A DNA stretch of 64,000 nucleotides, from the NCBI GenBank assembly GCA_913055645.1, contig CAJXLC010000002.1, positions 1 through 64,000 of the forward strand. Reading direction: 5' to 3'. The translations under genes were made by a program, and so were the position numbers. The notes below the pieces were generated by a model. That model made no database searches, was not told the origin of the DNA, and was given only the letters and a program-made list of their open reading frames with translations. The DNA is from an uncultured Pseudomonadota bacterium (GTDB lineage Bacteria > Pseudomonadota > Zetaproteobacteria > Mariprofundales > Mariprofundaceae). This document shows, in pieces, positions 32,107 to 42,527 of this stretch (position 1 is the first letter of the stretch; every line of letters begins with the position of its first letter).

Positions 32107-32502
32107 ATGCCTATCGTATGGAAAGAGGAATACAATACCGGTGAGCCAGAGGTTGATAAACAGCATAAAGTTTTATTCAAATACCTTGAAGACTTAGAAT
32201 CACACATGCAGTTGGGTGATATCAACGACCGCTATATCAAAATGCTACTTGATAATTTGGGTCTTTTTACACGTAGTCATTTTTGTTATGAAGAAATCTG
32301 TATGCGCCGTGTAAAGTGCCCTGTTGCTGCTCAAAACAAAGAATATCATACTAAATTACTTGCCGCCTATACACGCTATTGTGAGCGTTTTGAGGTTGAA
32401 GGTACCAGTGATGATCTTATACAAAAGCTACATGACTTTTTAGAAAGCTGGTTGATTAATCATATTCTAAAAATTGATACACAATTACGCTCTTGCATGT
32501 AA
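32107..32502 (+). CDS. Hemerythrin-like protein with one changed iron ligand
   Basis: A 131-residue bacteriohemerythrin-like four-helix protein, normally binding O2 at a di-iron centre. Ligands present: His20, His58, Glu62 (HFCYE), His81, His119 and Asp124. The first His of the usual HxxxH on the third helix is Asn77 (NKEYH), so one of seven ligands is missing. This could alter or abolish O2 binding. The start is sure, with AGGAGG 6 bases upstream. It appears monocistronic, with an own promoter region. Confidence 0.88.
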   Translation: MPIVWKEEYNTGEPEVDKQHKVLFKYLEDLESHMQLGDINDRYIKMLLDNLGLFTRSHFCYEEICMRRVKCPVAAQNKEYHTKLLAAYTRYCERFEVEGTSDDLIQKLHDFLESWLINHILKIDTQLRSCM

Positions 32503-32539
32503 CCCATTCATTTTGTGATTAAAAAATACCCACGCGCAT

Positions 32540-32803
32540 TTATGCATTAGGGCTATGATACACTCTCCAAATACCCCAAGCATTAATAGTAATCCATGAA
32601 ATTTCCAGAAACATAAATCCCAAATTATGATAAATAAGCGCAACAAAAAACAATGCCACACCCCCCAATAAACTCAGTGAAAAATATAACAGTTTTTTAT
32701 GAGGCTTCGATACTGTTAAATAATAAGCAATCAGTATCACCACTGAACCCAACAAACTCAGCAACTGCTCGGGTGATGTTAAATTCCAAGAATAACTATC
32801 CAT
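32540..32803 (-). CDS. Small membrane protein, CBU_0592-like
   Basis: An 87-residue protein with three hydrophobic helices. The pattern ([14 protein letters not shown], a SLLGGVALF loop helix, and [16 protein letters not shown]) resembles the CBU_0592-like domain of unknown function. It overlaps the patatin gene upstream by 8 bases. No function is known. Confidence 0.6.
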   Translation of the reverse strand: MDSYSWNLTSPEQLLSLLGSVVILIAYYLTVSKPHKKLLYFSLSLLGGVALFFVALIYHNLGFMFLEISWITINAWGIWRVYHSPNA

Positions 32804-33704
32804 GCAGCAAGCCTATCAGTTTCGGCATTTGTTCCAATGCAGCCTGACGGCCGCGCTCAATTTCTTGCTCTGGATTGGAGAAATCATTCCACTGCGTAAA
32901 GCCCACCAACGGCTCTATCAATACATCCGCAAACTCTTTTTTAGACTGGCGTAAATACAATGCTTTGATACGTGTTGACCAATCCAACATACCAATCACA
33001 TTCGTAGGCTCATCATCTTCACTCGGTCTTGCCCCCACATTTACTGCCACAACAAACTGCTCAGGTTTAGCAATCATCTGCGCTTCTTTGGCAGGTAATT
33101 CACTTGCCAAACCACCATCCACATAACGCTCTCCATTCATCTTTAAAGGATTAAAAATACCAGGAATTGCCATGCTTGCTGCAATAGAACACGCCAAATT
33201 ACCCTTTGAAAATATATGACATTCACCACATGGAAATGTTACAGCCGTAAGGTGCAAAGGTATTTGCGCATCTGAAAAATCACGTCCTTCACACAGAATT
33301 TTTGCCATTTCAACCAAATAATTCACATCAGCAACAGCAATACCTGTCGCAGCACGAGTAAACCACACCGATTGCCGGGCTGCCGCTCCCAACCTCGCCA
33401 GCCAAGTGTTATCTTTATCCGAAGCATCACCCAATTCTGGTATTTTTAATTGCCCAAAATCATCTGATTCCAAAAAACTTATAACTCGCGCCTGTAGTTT
33501 ATCTGCATCAGGTTCAAGCGCATACATACTGCCAAATAATGCGCCGATACTGGTTCCCACAATTGCATCGGGTCTTAAGCCATGTTCTTCTAAAACTTGT
33601 AATACACCCAAATGCGCCAGACCTCTTCCGCCACCACCACCCAGAGCAAGCACAAAACCATGTGGCTCTTTTTTAACAGGTAACCATCGTCTCCACCAAG
33701 TCAT
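32796..33704 (-). CDS. Patatin-like phospholipase (RssA/YchK type)
   Basis: A 302-residue soluble lipid acyl hydrolase. The oxyanion loop [12 protein letters not shown] near residue 21, the nucleophile motif GTSIGALFG (Ser of GxSxG), and the catalytic Asp in [11 protein letters not shown] are all present. It most resembles the RssA-type subfamily; the substrate is unknown. The start overlaps the glnD stop (ATGA). Confidence 0.88.
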   Translation of the reverse strand: MTWWRRWLPVKKEPHGFVLALGGGGGRGLAHLGVLQVLEEHGLRPDAIVGTSIGALFGSMYALEPDADKLQARVISFLESDDFGQLKIPELGDASDKDNTWLARLGAAARQSVWFTRAATGIAVADVNYLVEMAKILCEGRDFSDAQIPLHLTAVTFPCGECHIFSKGNLACSIAASMAIPGIFNPLKMNGERYVDGGLASELPAKEAQMIAKPEQFVVAVNVGARPSEDDEPTNVIGMLDWSTRIKALYLRQSKKEFADVLIEPLVGFTQWNDFSNPEQEIERGRQAALEQMPKLIGLLHG

Positions 33705-36289
33705 ATTTCCTCCGGCAAACAGGCTTCCTCCTTCAGCTTAGCACAAAGAAGGCTTACTTCTTCAGTCGTCAAACACGATGCATGCTTACCTTCAATAAAA
33801 AACACATCCACCACACGCTCGCCAAAGGATGTAATTGCGGCTCCTCTTAATGAAAATCCAGACTCATCGATAATCCATGCTAAACGCGCCAGTAATGCAG
33901 GCTGTTCAGAAGCTGTGACTTCAATCGCAGTTTGATGCGTTGATGCCAATGCTAATTCGCGAACACAAACAGGAACTAGTCGCATAAGCACACTTATTTT
34001 TGCTTGTGGAACGGCTGCTATTTCATGTTTTTCACAACCTTCTTGCAACACGCTCTCAAGCCGCCTTTTTAATCGCGATAAATCAGAAGCAATACTTAAC
34101 GCCTCACCATCCATATTTTGCACATGAAAAACATCCAAAATACGACCATCTTTCAAATCAAATGCCTGTGCTGCCAAAACATTAATATGACCTACCGCCA
34201 TCGCCGTGGTTAATGCTGCAAATAAACTTGGCTGCTCCTTTGCCACCACCATCACAACCGTTTCACAACCAACCTTATCAACATATAAGGCTACGCCATC
34301 ACCTACACCCAAACCCGCCAACATCTGCCCTAAGGGATAGAGTTGTCGAGGCGGAAAATGCATCACACAACGCCAAGGAAGATTCTCAAACACCTCTTTT
34401 AAATTCATCTTCTCCGAAGCATCTGCACGAGCCAAGCAGCTTTCTATACGTGTCTTCATACGCTCTGATAAGCGCTCTTGTAAGACTTCTTGTTTCTCGC
34501 CACCTCGCATCAAAGAGCTGGCTGTTGCATGATATAACTCACTTAACAAACCGCCTTTCCAATCATTCCAAACATTTGGTCCTACGGCCGCAATATCTGC
34601 CACAGTTAGTAAAAACAAATAATTCAAACGTTCGATATCCACCACTTTTTCAGCAAACATCTCAATCACATCGTCATCCGACAAATCAAAGCGTTGCGAT
34701 GTGACAGCCATACTTAAATGTTTACGTACCAACCAAGAAACCAATTCTGTTGCATCGCGATTTAGACCTATTTTTTGGCAAAATTCATGAGCGAGAACTT
34801 CACCATTTTCCGAATGATCACCTGGCATGCCTTTGGCAATATCATGAAAAATTAGCGCTAAATAAAGTAGCTCAGGGCGACTTATTTGATGAAATATTTG
34901 ATGCGCCAGAGGCAAGCGCGTGTCATGCTGACCATGAAAGAAATTTCGAGCCTCACCCACCGCACGCAGCGTATGTTCATCCACAGTATAAGCATGATAA
35001 CGATTAAACTGCCCCAAACCGACCACATCTCTAAAACGCGGAATAAAACGCCCCAAAATACCCGTATCATTCATCATTTTTAATGCCGATGCGACATTAC
35101 GCCTATCTCTTAATATTTGTAAGAATGCGGCATGTGCTTCTGGATTTGCCCGAAAAGCATCATCAATTAGCATTACATCAGCACGAATTTGGCGCAACGC
35201 AGCACTGGATAAGTGTCGATGTCCCAATTGAGAAATGTGAAAAATGCGCAATAAACGCAAAGGGTCTTGCTGAAATACCTGAGTATTTTGAATGCCCACA
35301 CGTTGCCCTTCAAGGGTAAAACCATCATCAATATTACGTTCAAACGAAAAATACTGTGGGTTTAACAACTCTTGAAAATGCATGGTTAACAAACTTGTTA
35401 CACGCGCAATACGTCCTGCATGGCGAAAGTAGTCTTTCATAAACAATTCAACAGAAGGGCGATGTTCATCAGCAACATAACCCATACGCTCGGCAAGCAT
35501 GGCCTGTTGCTCAAAACCTAGCCTATCCGTTGGGCGTTTCATGATTAAATGCAGCGCTGCTCTACAGCGCCATAGAAAATCTTGTGCTGTGCATAAATGT
35601 TCAAATTCTACCGAAGATAGAGCATTCAAGCTTACCAAATCATCTTCACAATCCGTGCCATACCATGCTTTTGCCATCCAAAATACGGATTGCACATCAC
35701 GCAATCCGCCTTTGCCTTCTTTCAGGTCTGGCTCCATCAAAAAAGCTGTGTCACCCGTATGTTTATGACGTGTTTCAAGTTCCAAAAGCTTGGCTTCAAC
35801 AAAAGCTTTGCGTTTACTTCTGAAAAATCTAGCCAACTTATCCTGCATTGCCTGAAAATATTGCCCTTCACCATCAATCAACCGTACTTCCAAAGCTGCC
35901 GTTGCTGAATTCCAGTCTTCTTTCACATGCAGCAATGTCTCTTTAACTGAGCGTACTGCATGACCAATCTTCGCCCCCAAATCCCACAAAGCATATAAAA
36001 ATGCCTCTAATTCTTGTCCGCATGCATCATCCATTTCATCATCAACAAGAAACCAAATATCCCAATCCGATTGTGGTGCTAATTCACCACGCCCATAACC
36101 GCCCACTGCGACCAAATCAACAAACCTTGACGCATGTGGCGCTTTTTCTTGCCATAATTGCACCAATAACTCATCCACGCGCACACACATATCGCGCATC
36201 ATGATTTCACCCGACACCCCAGCATCCAACTGTTCGCCCACCGTATCGTACAATGCCTGCAACGGACTTTCTTTCTTTTGGTTTGCCAC
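33701..36289 (-). CDS. glnD: PII uridylyltransferase / uridylyl-removing enzyme
   Basis: An 862-residue nitrogen sensor that modifies PII protein according to glutamine. Domains in order: nucleotidyltransferase (about 40-250; [18 protein letters not shown]), PII-UTase helical domain, HD phosphohydrolase (about 440-560; [12 protein letters not shown]), then two ACT domains (about 690-860) that read glutamine. Normal length. It is followed by the patatin gene and preceded, with no gap, by mutS. Confidence 0.94.
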   Translation of the reverse strand: MANQKKESPLQALYDTVGEQLDAGVSGEIMMRDMCVRVDELLVQLWQEKAPHASRFVDLVAVGGYGRGELAPQSDWDIWFLVDDEMDDACGQELEAFLYALWDLGAKIGHAVRSVKETLLHVKEDWNSATAALEVRLIDGEGQYFQAMQDKLARFFRSKRKAFVEAKLLELETRHKHTGDTAFLMEPDLKEGKGGLRDVQSVFWMAKAWYGTDCEDDLVSLNALSSVEFEHLCTAQDFLWRCRAALHLIMKRPTDRLGFEQQAMLAERMGYVADEHRPSVELFMKDYFRHAGRIARVTSLLTMHFQELLNPQYFSFERNIDDGFTLEGQRVGIQNTQVFQQDPLRLLRIFHISQLGHRHLSSAALRQIRADVMLIDDAFRANPEAHAAFLQILRDRRNVASALKMMNDTGILGRFIPRFRDVVGLGQFNRYHAYTVDEHTLRAVGEARNFFHGQHDTRLPLAHQIFHQISRPELLYLALIFHDIAKGMPGDHSENGEVLAHEFCQKIGLNRDATELVSWLVRKHLSMAVTSQRFDLSDDDVIEMFAEKVVDIERLNYLFLLTVADIAAVGPNVWNDWKGGLLSELYHATASSLMRGGEKQEVLQERLSERMKTRIESCLARADASEKMNLKEVFENLPWRCVMHFPPRQLYPLGQMLAGLGVGDGVALYVDKVGCETVVMVVAKEQPSLFAALTTAMAVGHINVLAAQAFDLKDGRILDVFHVQNMDGEALSIASDLSRLKRRLESVLQEGCEKHEIAAVPQAKISVLMRLVPVCVRELALASTHQTAIEVTASEQPALLARLAWIIDESGFSLRGAAITSFGERVVDVFFIEGKHASCLTTEEVSLLCAKLKEEACLPEEI

Positions 36290-38881
36290 CTATGCCTCCA
36301 AATCCTTCTTCAACTCATCCAACAGCTTCAATGCATCCATGGGTCTTAATTGCTCAATACTCACCGCTTGCAATGAGGCTTCCAAGGCTCTTAAGCGATT
36401 CATTTCAGATTCCTGACGGCGGCGCTCTGCCTCAGCAAACAAACCCAACTGCGCCTTATCCTTACCATCATCCAATGCCGCAGCGTGCTCCAAACGGTAC
36501 AAATGCTCGCGAGCCCTTTTCACCACAGCAGGTGGCAAACCCGCCAATTGTGCGACTGCCACGCCATACGATTGATCCGCAGCATCTTCCACCACTTTAT
36601 GCATGAAAATGACTTGTCCATTCCACTCACGCACAGTCACAGAAGCATTAAATGCTTGCTCATATTCCTCAGGCAAATCGGTTAATTCATGATAATGCGT
36701 GGCAAATAAACTCAATACACCACTGGCAGCAATCAACTGCTCGGCAACCGCCCAAGCAATCGCCAAACCATCCCATGTGCTTGTTCCACGACCAATTTCA
36801 TCAACAATAACCAATGAACGCGGCTCAAGTTGATTTAAAATCGTTGCTGTTTCCATCATCTCGACCATAAATGTCGAACGCCCACTCGCCAGTTCATCAC
36901 CTGCACCGACACGGGTAAATAAACGTGTTGTTAAAGGAATACGTGCCTCATCAGCAGGCACAAAACATCCCGTATGCGATAACCAAACAATCCATGCTAC
37001 CTGCCGCATATAAGTTGATTTACCACCCATATTCGGGCCAGTTAACAACATAAATCGCCGTGATTTCGTATGCATATGCGTATCATTGGCGACAAAATTC
37101 TCATCACGTAAACATTGCTCAACCACAGGGTGGCGACCACCCTCAATTTTTAATTGCTGACCAGCATGCACATCAGGTCGAACATAACGATATTCAAATG
37201 CGATATGTGCAAAACACGCCAATACATCCAAACTCGCCACAGATGCGGCTGCCGCCTGAATAGCTCCTGCATCAGCAGCAATAGACTGACGCAGCGTTTC
37301 AACGAGCTCGGCTTCACGCGTTAATGCAGCATCTTTTGCGCCCAGTATTTCTGATTCAAAGCTGTGCAACTCATCAGTGATAAATCGCTCCGCATTCACC
37401 AAAGTTTGCTTACGCACATATTCAGGCGGTGCGCTGGCAGCTTGCACCTTGGATATTTCAATAAAATAACCAAATACTTTATTGTATTTCACCCGTAAGT
37501 TTTGCAGGCCTGTGCGCTCACGTTCTTTGGCTTCATAGGCTTTCAACCAATCTCCCGCATCTTTTGCCAAACCGCGCAACCTATCCAATTCCGCATCAAA
37601 GCCTTGCTGAATCACCGCGCCACCATGAAACATTGCGGGCGGTGTGTGTTCAATGCTTACATCCAGTGTTGCTGCCAAATCATGCAAGCCTAGTAATGCG
37701 GGCTTTATCTCTGCAAACAAACCTTCCCTATCACCCAGTGATGCGAACAAGCTTGGTAAAGCCAACATCGAATCAGCCAAACCTCGAAAGTCACGTGGTG
37801 CAGCCCTGCTTAACACCACCCGTGTCAACATACGTTCCATATCCCGAATATGTTTCAAGCCATCACGTAAATCTTGTCGCGCATCCATATCATCCAAGAG
37901 GCTTTGTACCGCATCTTGACGCTTAGAAATCAATGCCACATCAAGTGATGGATAATCAACCCATTCGCGCAACAAACGCGCCCCCATCGGCGTATTGGTT
38001 TTATCCAACACATGCATAACACCTGCTTTTACATCACCATTTAATGAGGCATATACTTCCAAATTACGCCGCGAGCGCGCATCAATTTGCATGCCAATGG
38101 CTTGTTCTTTGAATATGGGTAATTGCAAATGTGACAGCTCACATTTTTGTGTTTGTTCCAAATAAACCAACACCGCGCCCACTGCCGCAGCCGCCAAAGG
38201 GTGAGCACTCAAATTCAGAGCATCTGAATCGCTTACACCAAAGCGTTGCAGCAATTGCTCTTGCACCACCTCAATGGAAAAGCTCCAATCACCAGGCCGA
38301 TAAATTTGATAATCAGACAGACTATCATCCTTGCTGTGCAGCAATACTTCCGCTGGATGCAACACCGCTAAGGTTTCATCCAAATAGGCATCACCCTGTC
38401 CCTGCAATAATTTCCAAATGCCGGAAGCCAAATCAAGAGAGGCAATGCCCCAAGTATCGGATTTGCGATACACCGCCAATAAGGGTGCAGCCTGCTCTTG
38501 CGGTAGCAGTTCTGATTCTGTGATGGTGCCAGGGGTTACCACACGCACCACTTCACGGCGCACAGGTCCTTTTTTACCATCAGGTGCTTCCATTTGATCG
38601 CAAATTGCCACACGTTTGCCAGCCGCTACCAGTTTCGCCAAATAATTTTCTGCTTGATGCCAAGGCACACCACACATCGGAATATCTGAACCATTAGCCT
38701 TGCCGCGTTTGGTTAGAGCAATGTCCAACACCTTCGATGCTTCAACCGCATCCTCAAAAAACATCTCATAAAAATCGCCCATACGATAAAAAAGAAGACA
38801 ATCGGCATATTCAGCTTTAATGCTTAAATACTGTTGCATCATAGGTGTATGCTTGGATAAATCGGGTAAAGACTTGGACAT
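36290..38881 (-). CDS. mutS: DNA mismatch repair protein MutS
   Basis: An 863-residue mismatch-recognition ATPase. The mismatch-binding FYRMGDFYEMF with the Phe-x-Glu core is near residue 35. The Walker A is TGPNMGGKSTYMRQ (about 610), followed by DEIGRGTSTWDG and the helix-turn-helix. The ATG 38881 is used; the frame also opens with TTG at 38887. The stop directly abuts glnD's start. Structured, G-rich DNA lies upstream. Confidence 0.95.
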   Translation of the reverse strand: MSKSLPDLSKHTPMMQQYLSIKAEYADCLLFYRMGDFYEMFFEDAVEASKVLDIALTKRGKANGSDIPMCGVPWHQAENYLAKLVAAGKRVAICDQMEAPDGKKGPVRREVVRVVTPGTITESELLPQEQAAPLLAVYRKSDTWGIASLDLASGIWKLLQGQGDAYLDETLAVLHPAEVLLHSKDDSLSDYQIYRPGDWSFSIEVVQEQLLQRFGVSDSDALNLSAHPLAAAAVGAVLVYLEQTQKCELSHLQLPIFKEQAIGMQIDARSRRNLEVYASLNGDVKAGVMHVLDKTNTPMGARLLREWVDYPSLDVALISKRQDAVQSLLDDMDARQDLRDGLKHIRDMERMLTRVVLSRAAPRDFRGLADSMLALPSLFASLGDREGLFAEIKPALLGLHDLAATLDVSIEHTPPAMFHGGAVIQQGFDAELDRLRGLAKDAGDWLKAYEAKERERTGLQNLRVKYNKVFGYFIEISKVQAASAPPEYVRKQTLVNAERFITDELHSFESEILGAKDAALTREAELVETLRQSIAADAGAIQAAAASVASLDVLACFAHIAFEYRYVRPDVHAGQQLKIEGGRHPVVEQCLRDENFVANDTHMHTKSRRFMLLTGPNMGGKSTYMRQVAWIVWLSHTGCFVPADEARIPLTTRLFTRVGAGDELASGRSTFMVEMMETATILNQLEPRSLVIVDEIGRGTSTWDGLAIAWAVAEQLIAASGVLSLFATHYHELTDLPEEYEQAFNASVTVREWNGQVIFMHKVVEDAADQSYGVAVAQLAGLPPAVVKRAREHLYRLEHAAALDDGKDKAQLGLFAEAERRRQESEMNRLRALEASLQAVSIEQLRPMDALKLLDELKKDLEA

Positions 38882-38909
38882 GGGCAAAGGTTAGCAGGTC
38901 GGGTAAAAG

Positions 38910-38926
38910 GTTTCATCGAATGAAAC
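38910..38926. repeat. Perfect hairpin upstream of mutS
   Basis: GTTTCAT and ATGAAAC (7 bp) around CGA. It lies 29 bases before the mutS ATG, so it would be in the mutS leader or act as an operator. Confidence 0.5.
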
Positions 38927-38934
38927 ATTAAGTC

Positions 38935-38981
38935 GACCTAGGAGCATGCAGGGAGGGGGGGGGAAGTATGCTCACTAGGTC
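38935..38981. repeat. Hairpin with G-run loop in the mutS-rnhB gap
   Basis: Arms GACCTAGGAGCAT and ATGCTCACTAGGTC pair nearly fully around GGGAGGGGGGGGG (38951-38963). A further small hairpin, GGGG/CCCC around AATAAA, follows at 38994-39007. The G-run is a likely slippage tract and could be an assembly weak point. It sits downstream of rnhB (minus strand) and upstream of mutS. Confidence 0.6.
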
Positions 38982-39096
38982 AACAAACTGTATGGGGAAT
39001 AAACCCCTATAAACCTTATATCGCAGATTATATTAGATAACTTTAGCACAATAACGTGATAATGCCTATGCATGCCAAAGTAAGGCTACTAAACTG

Positions 39097-39660
39097 CTAT
39101 GACCTTGCGTACTTCTTTACAGGCGCAAAGTCCATCCTATGAATCGGACAAGGACCATGTTCTCGCAATGCATCCATATGCACTTTGGTGCCATAACCTT
39201 TATGTTTGGCGAACTGATATTTTGGGTATTTATAATCCAAATAGCGCATCAACCTGTCCCGCACGACCTTGGCAACAATCGAAGCCGCCGCAATTTCCTG
39301 CACCAAATCATCACCGCCAATCACTGCTGACACTGGGTACGCCATATCTGGCACACGGTTGCCATCGACCACTACCTCAGATGGCGCAACAGCCAAGCTT
39401 TCCACACAGCGGCGCATGGACAACATGGTTGCATGTAAAATATTCAGGCGTTCAATATCCTCAGTCGTACCCTGTGCCACGGCATAAGCCACAGCATGTT
39501 TACGAATATGATGATATTGTTTGATGCGTTTTTTCTCAGATACGCGTTTGGAATCACGGTATTTCCCCAACATCGGATCATCAGGCGATAAAATCACCGC
39601 CGCAGTGACCACTGGTCCTGCCAAAGGCCCGCGCCCGACCTCATCAACGCCTGCTAACAT
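39097..39660 (-). CDS. rnhB: Ribonuclease HII
   Basis: A 187-residue endonuclease cleaving RNA in RNA-DNA hybrids and misincorporated ribonucleotides. The DEVGRGPLAGPV start holds the catalytic Asp-Glu pair, and the SKRVSEKKR loop and KHKGYGTKVHMDAL follow. Normal length. It abuts the SPFH gene, with only adjacent stop and start codons. Confidence 0.95.
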   Translation of the reverse strand: MLAGVDEVGRGPLAGPVVTAAVILSPDDPMLGKYRDSKRVSEKKRIKQYHHIRKHAVAYAVAQGTTEDIERLNILHATMLSMRRCVESLAVAPSEVVVDGNRVPDMAYPVSAVIGGDDLVQEIAAASIVAKVVRDRLMRYLDYKYPKYQFAKHKGYGTKVHMDALREHGPCPIHRMDFAPVKKYARS

Positions 39661-40641
39661 TTATTTCCCCTGAAACAGTTCTTTAATGCCACCAATCGCA
39701 CCCAGTGTTGCTGTGGCATCAACTGGCATAAAGACTGTTTTATCACCTTCGCCTGCTGCACCAATAGTGTTTAAGGTGTCCAAATAACGAATCGCAATCA
39801 AATACTGGCTAAAACCTTGTTCGCCCAACACTTCTTTAAGCTTATCCAGTGCTGACTTTTCACCATCTGCTTCAAGAATACGTGCTGTACGATTACCCTC
39901 TGCTACTAAAATCGCAGCCTGTTTTTCGCCCTCAGCTTTTAAAATATCGGATTGGCGCGAACCTTCTGCTTCAAGAATTGCAGCACGTTTATCACGCTCT
40001 GCACGCATTTGTTTTTCCATCGCAGCTTGCACTTCTTGCGGCACTAGTAAATCTTGAACTTCCACACGTTTTACTTTGGCTCCCCAATCATCGGCAGCTT
40101 CATCCAGACTAATTTGCAAGCGTGTATTAATATCTTCACGTGAGGATAAGGTTTTATCCAATTCCATCTCACCCACCAAGCTACGCAAGGTTGTTTGCCC
40201 CAATTTTTCAATGGCATTGGGAAGATTCGAAATACGATACACCGCATCATGGGGATTGGTTATTTCGATGTACAACAAGGCATTGATTTGAATGCTGACA
40301 TTATCACGGGTAATCACCGTTTGTGATGGAAAATCCAGCACCGTTTCACGAATATCAATACGCGCCATACTTTGTAATCGTGAATACGATGAATCACCGC
40401 TATCGCCCAATAAACGTCCTAAGGCACCGCTAGCAGATGGACTTTTCCAAATAAATTCACGTGGCTGATCCAAAAAGGGTACAATGAAGTTAATCCCTGG
40501 CATCAAGGTACGATTATAATTCCCCAAACGCTCAATCACCATACGTTCGGAATTACGAATCACCACAAGACCTTTGTAAATAAGGACAACAACCAATACT
40601 GCAGCTCCAATCATTACCATTAACATATCCATAACTATCAC
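39661..40641 (-). CDS. SPFH/band-7 membrane protein (paraslipin type)
   Basis: A 326-residue stomatin-like protein. One N-terminal membrane segment (about 8-26), then the band-7 domain (RNSERMVIERLGNYNRTL, given in part, and FPSQTVITRDNVSIQ) and a coiled-coil region (about 200-270) rich in ILEAEG/ILKAEG-type repeats. Family members make membrane microdomain scaffolds. Its 4-base overlap with nfeD is the classic SPFH-NfeD pair; it is close to YbbK/QmcA. Confidence 0.9.
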   Translation of the reverse strand: MIVMDMLMVMIGAAVLVVVLIYKGLVVIRNSERMVIERLGNYNRTLMPGINFIVPFLDQPREFIWKSPSASGALGRLLGDSGDSSYSRLQSMARIDIRETVLDFPSQTVITRDNVSIQINALLYIEITNPHDAVYRISNLPNAIEKLGQTTLRSLVGEMELDKTLSSREDINTRLQISLDEAADDWGAKVKRVEVQDLLVPQEVQAAMEKQMRAERDKRAAILEAEGSRQSDILKAEGEKQAAILVAEGNRTARILEADGEKSALDKLKEVLGEQGFSQYLIAIRYLDTLNTIGAAGEGDKTVFMPVDATATLGAIGGIKELFQGK

Positions 40642-41090
40642 ACCTCGCCTTTTTTTGTATCTTCTTTTTCAATAAATAATGTGCTGCCATCCACATGTTT
40701 AATCTGTGCATACTCTCCAACTTCAAATACACCTTCGGATTCAGCTGCCCATGACACACCCTTATACATCACCCTGCCACGCGGTGATACACGTTCAAGC
40801 ACCTTAACACGCTTACCTTCCATATACGCAATATCATCAGGCACTTCTTTTGTTTCAGGAGAACGAAGAAAACGCATAAGAACGGCCACAACCATTGTTG
40901 CAATAGCAAATACAAACCATTGTGCGGTTATTGAAAGGTCTACCATGGCCGAAGCCAAACCAGCGACTGCCGCGCCACCTGCAACAGCCAATAAATAATA
41001 AGAGCCGAGTAATAATAGTTCAATAATTGCAATCACAATCGCAGCAATCAACCAGACATGCCAAATTTCCAAACCCAACGATTCAAACAT
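40638..41090 (-). CDS. NfeD-family membrane protein
   Basis: A 150-residue partner of the SPFH protein: three to four hydrophobic segments and a C-terminal OB-fold domain (about 85-140; GKRVKVLERVSPRGRV). This is the short, protease-less NfeD1b form. ATG 41090 has GGAGG 4 bases upstream. An earlier frame start (41159) is not supported. The pair forms an operon with rnhB downstream. Confidence 0.88.
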   Translation of the reverse strand: MFESLGLEIWHVWLIAAIVIAIIELLLLGSYYLLAVAGGAAVAGLASAMVDLSITAQWFVFAIATMVVAVLMRFLRSPETKEVPDDIAYMEGKRVKVLERVSPRGRVMYKGVSWAAESEGVFEVGEYAQIKHVDGSTLFIEKEDTKKGEV

Positions 41091-41212
41091 ACAGCCTCCT
41101 TTCATTATGATAATTGATAATATGGACACAAGCATAACGACAAGCAAGGAGGAAAACATTACCTATGCTTAACTCAGACGAGCTCTTTCGATGCTTTCCT
41201 ACATATAAAATG

Positions 41213-41245
41213 AATAATGAATATAATTCATTTGCATTCATTATT
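41213..41245. promoter_or_regulatory. TetR-type operator
   Basis: A perfect 10-bp inverted repeat, AATAATGAAT (41213-41222) and ATTCATTATT (41236-41245), contains a second palindrome ATGAAT-ATA-ATTCAT (41217-41231). It ends 22 bases before the regulator start. Autorepression by the TetR protein is expected. Confidence 0.7.
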
Positions 41246-41267
41246 TACTCACTTACATTTCGATTCA

Positions 41268-41870
41268 ATGAATACACAAAAAAATATCTTACAAGCAGCC
41301 ACCAAACGATTCGCTGACTATGGTTATCGTAAAACCAGCATGTCTGAAATCGCCGCTGATGCTGATATGAGTGTTGGTAATTTATATCGCCACTTCAAAA
41401 ACAAGGAAACTCTACTACTGACTTGTTTGGAGCATTCCATGCAGAGCAAGCTGGATGCGGGCATACAGGCTGCCGAGCAGTGTGACAATGCCGTTGAAGC
41501 AATCGAAACATTCTTTTTGGCACGCTTACGTATTGGACATGCCCAATTCACAGGCACACGTCACCTTTATGATTTAATGGAGATTATTCACCTTCAACAT
41601 CAAGATGTGTTGTTAAGCTATGAGACAAAGCTGATTCAAGCTCTAGCAAATATTCTTGAACGTGGCGTACAGCAGCAAACATTTAAAACCATGAATACAC
41701 AACAAACCGCCTATGATATACATCAAGCTATGATGCGCTATAATCATCCTGTCTCACTGAAAAATAACCCATTAAAACTATTGGAAGAGGATTTAAAACG
41801 CTTACTACAACTTTTTTATCAAGGCATGCATAAACCAACCATTACACTAGGAGAAGCCAATGAGTCTTAA
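41268..41870 (+). CDS. TetR-family transcriptional regulator
   Basis: A 200-residue repressor. The N-terminal helix-turn-helix (about 5-55; YRKTSMSEIAADADMSVGN and LYRHFKNKETLL) is a clear TetR_N match. The ligand-binding C-terminal part is variable. ATG 41268 gives the normal start; the frame continues further 5' but across the operator. It overlaps the peroxiredoxin gene by 11 bases, so it is first in the operon it presumably controls. Confidence 0.9.
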   Translation: MNTQKNILQAATKRFADYGYRKTSMSEIAADADMSVGNLYRHFKNKETLLLTCLEHSMQSKLDAGIQAAEQCDNAVEAIETFFLARLRIGHAQFTGTRHLYDLMEIIHLQHQDVLLSYETKLIQALANILERGVQQQTFKTMNTQQTAYDIHQAMMRYNHPVSLKNNPLKLLEEDLKRLLQLFYQGMHKPTITLGEANES

Positions 41871-42501
41871 AGTTGATATTCAAGCAATGCAACAACAAAT
41901 GCTGCCATCTATTCCCAAAGAAGCATTGGCGACCATGCAACAAGCCACACAAGATTTAATCGATAGCCATATTGCCGAGCAAGCCAAACACATAGATCAA
42001 CGGGCTCCCAATTTCACACTCAGCAATACAAAGAACGAACATTTTACACTGAGTAAGCAGCTAAAACATGGTTCTGTCGTGCTTAATTTTTATCGTGGTC
42101 GTTGGTGTCCTTATTGCCAATTAGAACTGCATGCCTTGCATAAAATCATGCCCAGCATTCATGAACTTGGCGCTCAGTTGGTCAGTATTTGCCCCAATAC
42201 ACACGAGCAATCAAGCCAATTCATGCAAGAAAATCCATTTGATTTTGACATCCTAATAGATCAAGATAATCACGTTGCCAAACAGTTCAACTTGGTTTTC
42301 AAACTCGGAGATGACCTACAAGCTATTTACCAACAATTTGGTATTGATTTACCCGATTATGATGGCAATGACCGCTATGAGCTACCCATTCCCGCCACCT
42401 ATATCATTAACCCGCAAGGCATCATTACCCACAGTTTTATCAACCCTGATTACACCCAGCGTATGGAGCCTGAAGCTATTCTACAAGCCCTACAAAGTTA
42501 A
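41860..42501 (+). CDS. Peroxiredoxin-like AhpC/TSA protein
   Basis: A 213-residue thioredoxin-fold protein of the peroxiredoxin-like subgroup. The active site is WCPYC (CxxC) near residue 83, following NFYRGRW. The N-terminal 50 residues are helical. It likely reduces peroxides or organic electrophiles with thiol donors. The gene starts inside the TetR gene and precedes an Old Yellow Enzyme, hinting at an electrophile/oxidant response. Confidence 0.85.
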   Translation: MSLKVDIQAMQQQMLPSIPKEALATMQQATQDLIDSHIAEQAKHIDQRAPNFTLSNTKNEHFTLSKQLKHGSVVLNFYRGRWCPYCQLELHALHKIMPSIHELGAQLVSICPNTHEQSSQFMQENPFDFDILIDQDNHVAKQFNLVFKLGDDLQAIYQQFGIDLPDYDGNDRYELPIPATYIINPQGIITHSFINPDYTQRMEPEAILQALQS

Positions 42502-42527
42502 AATAAATCTCGTATTACAAGGAATAT

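Noticed and set aside
38951-38963. G-run as a firm G-quadruplex call
   Set aside because: One unbroken run with a single A does not by itself make four separated G-tracts; reported only as a hairpin loop and possible slippage tract.
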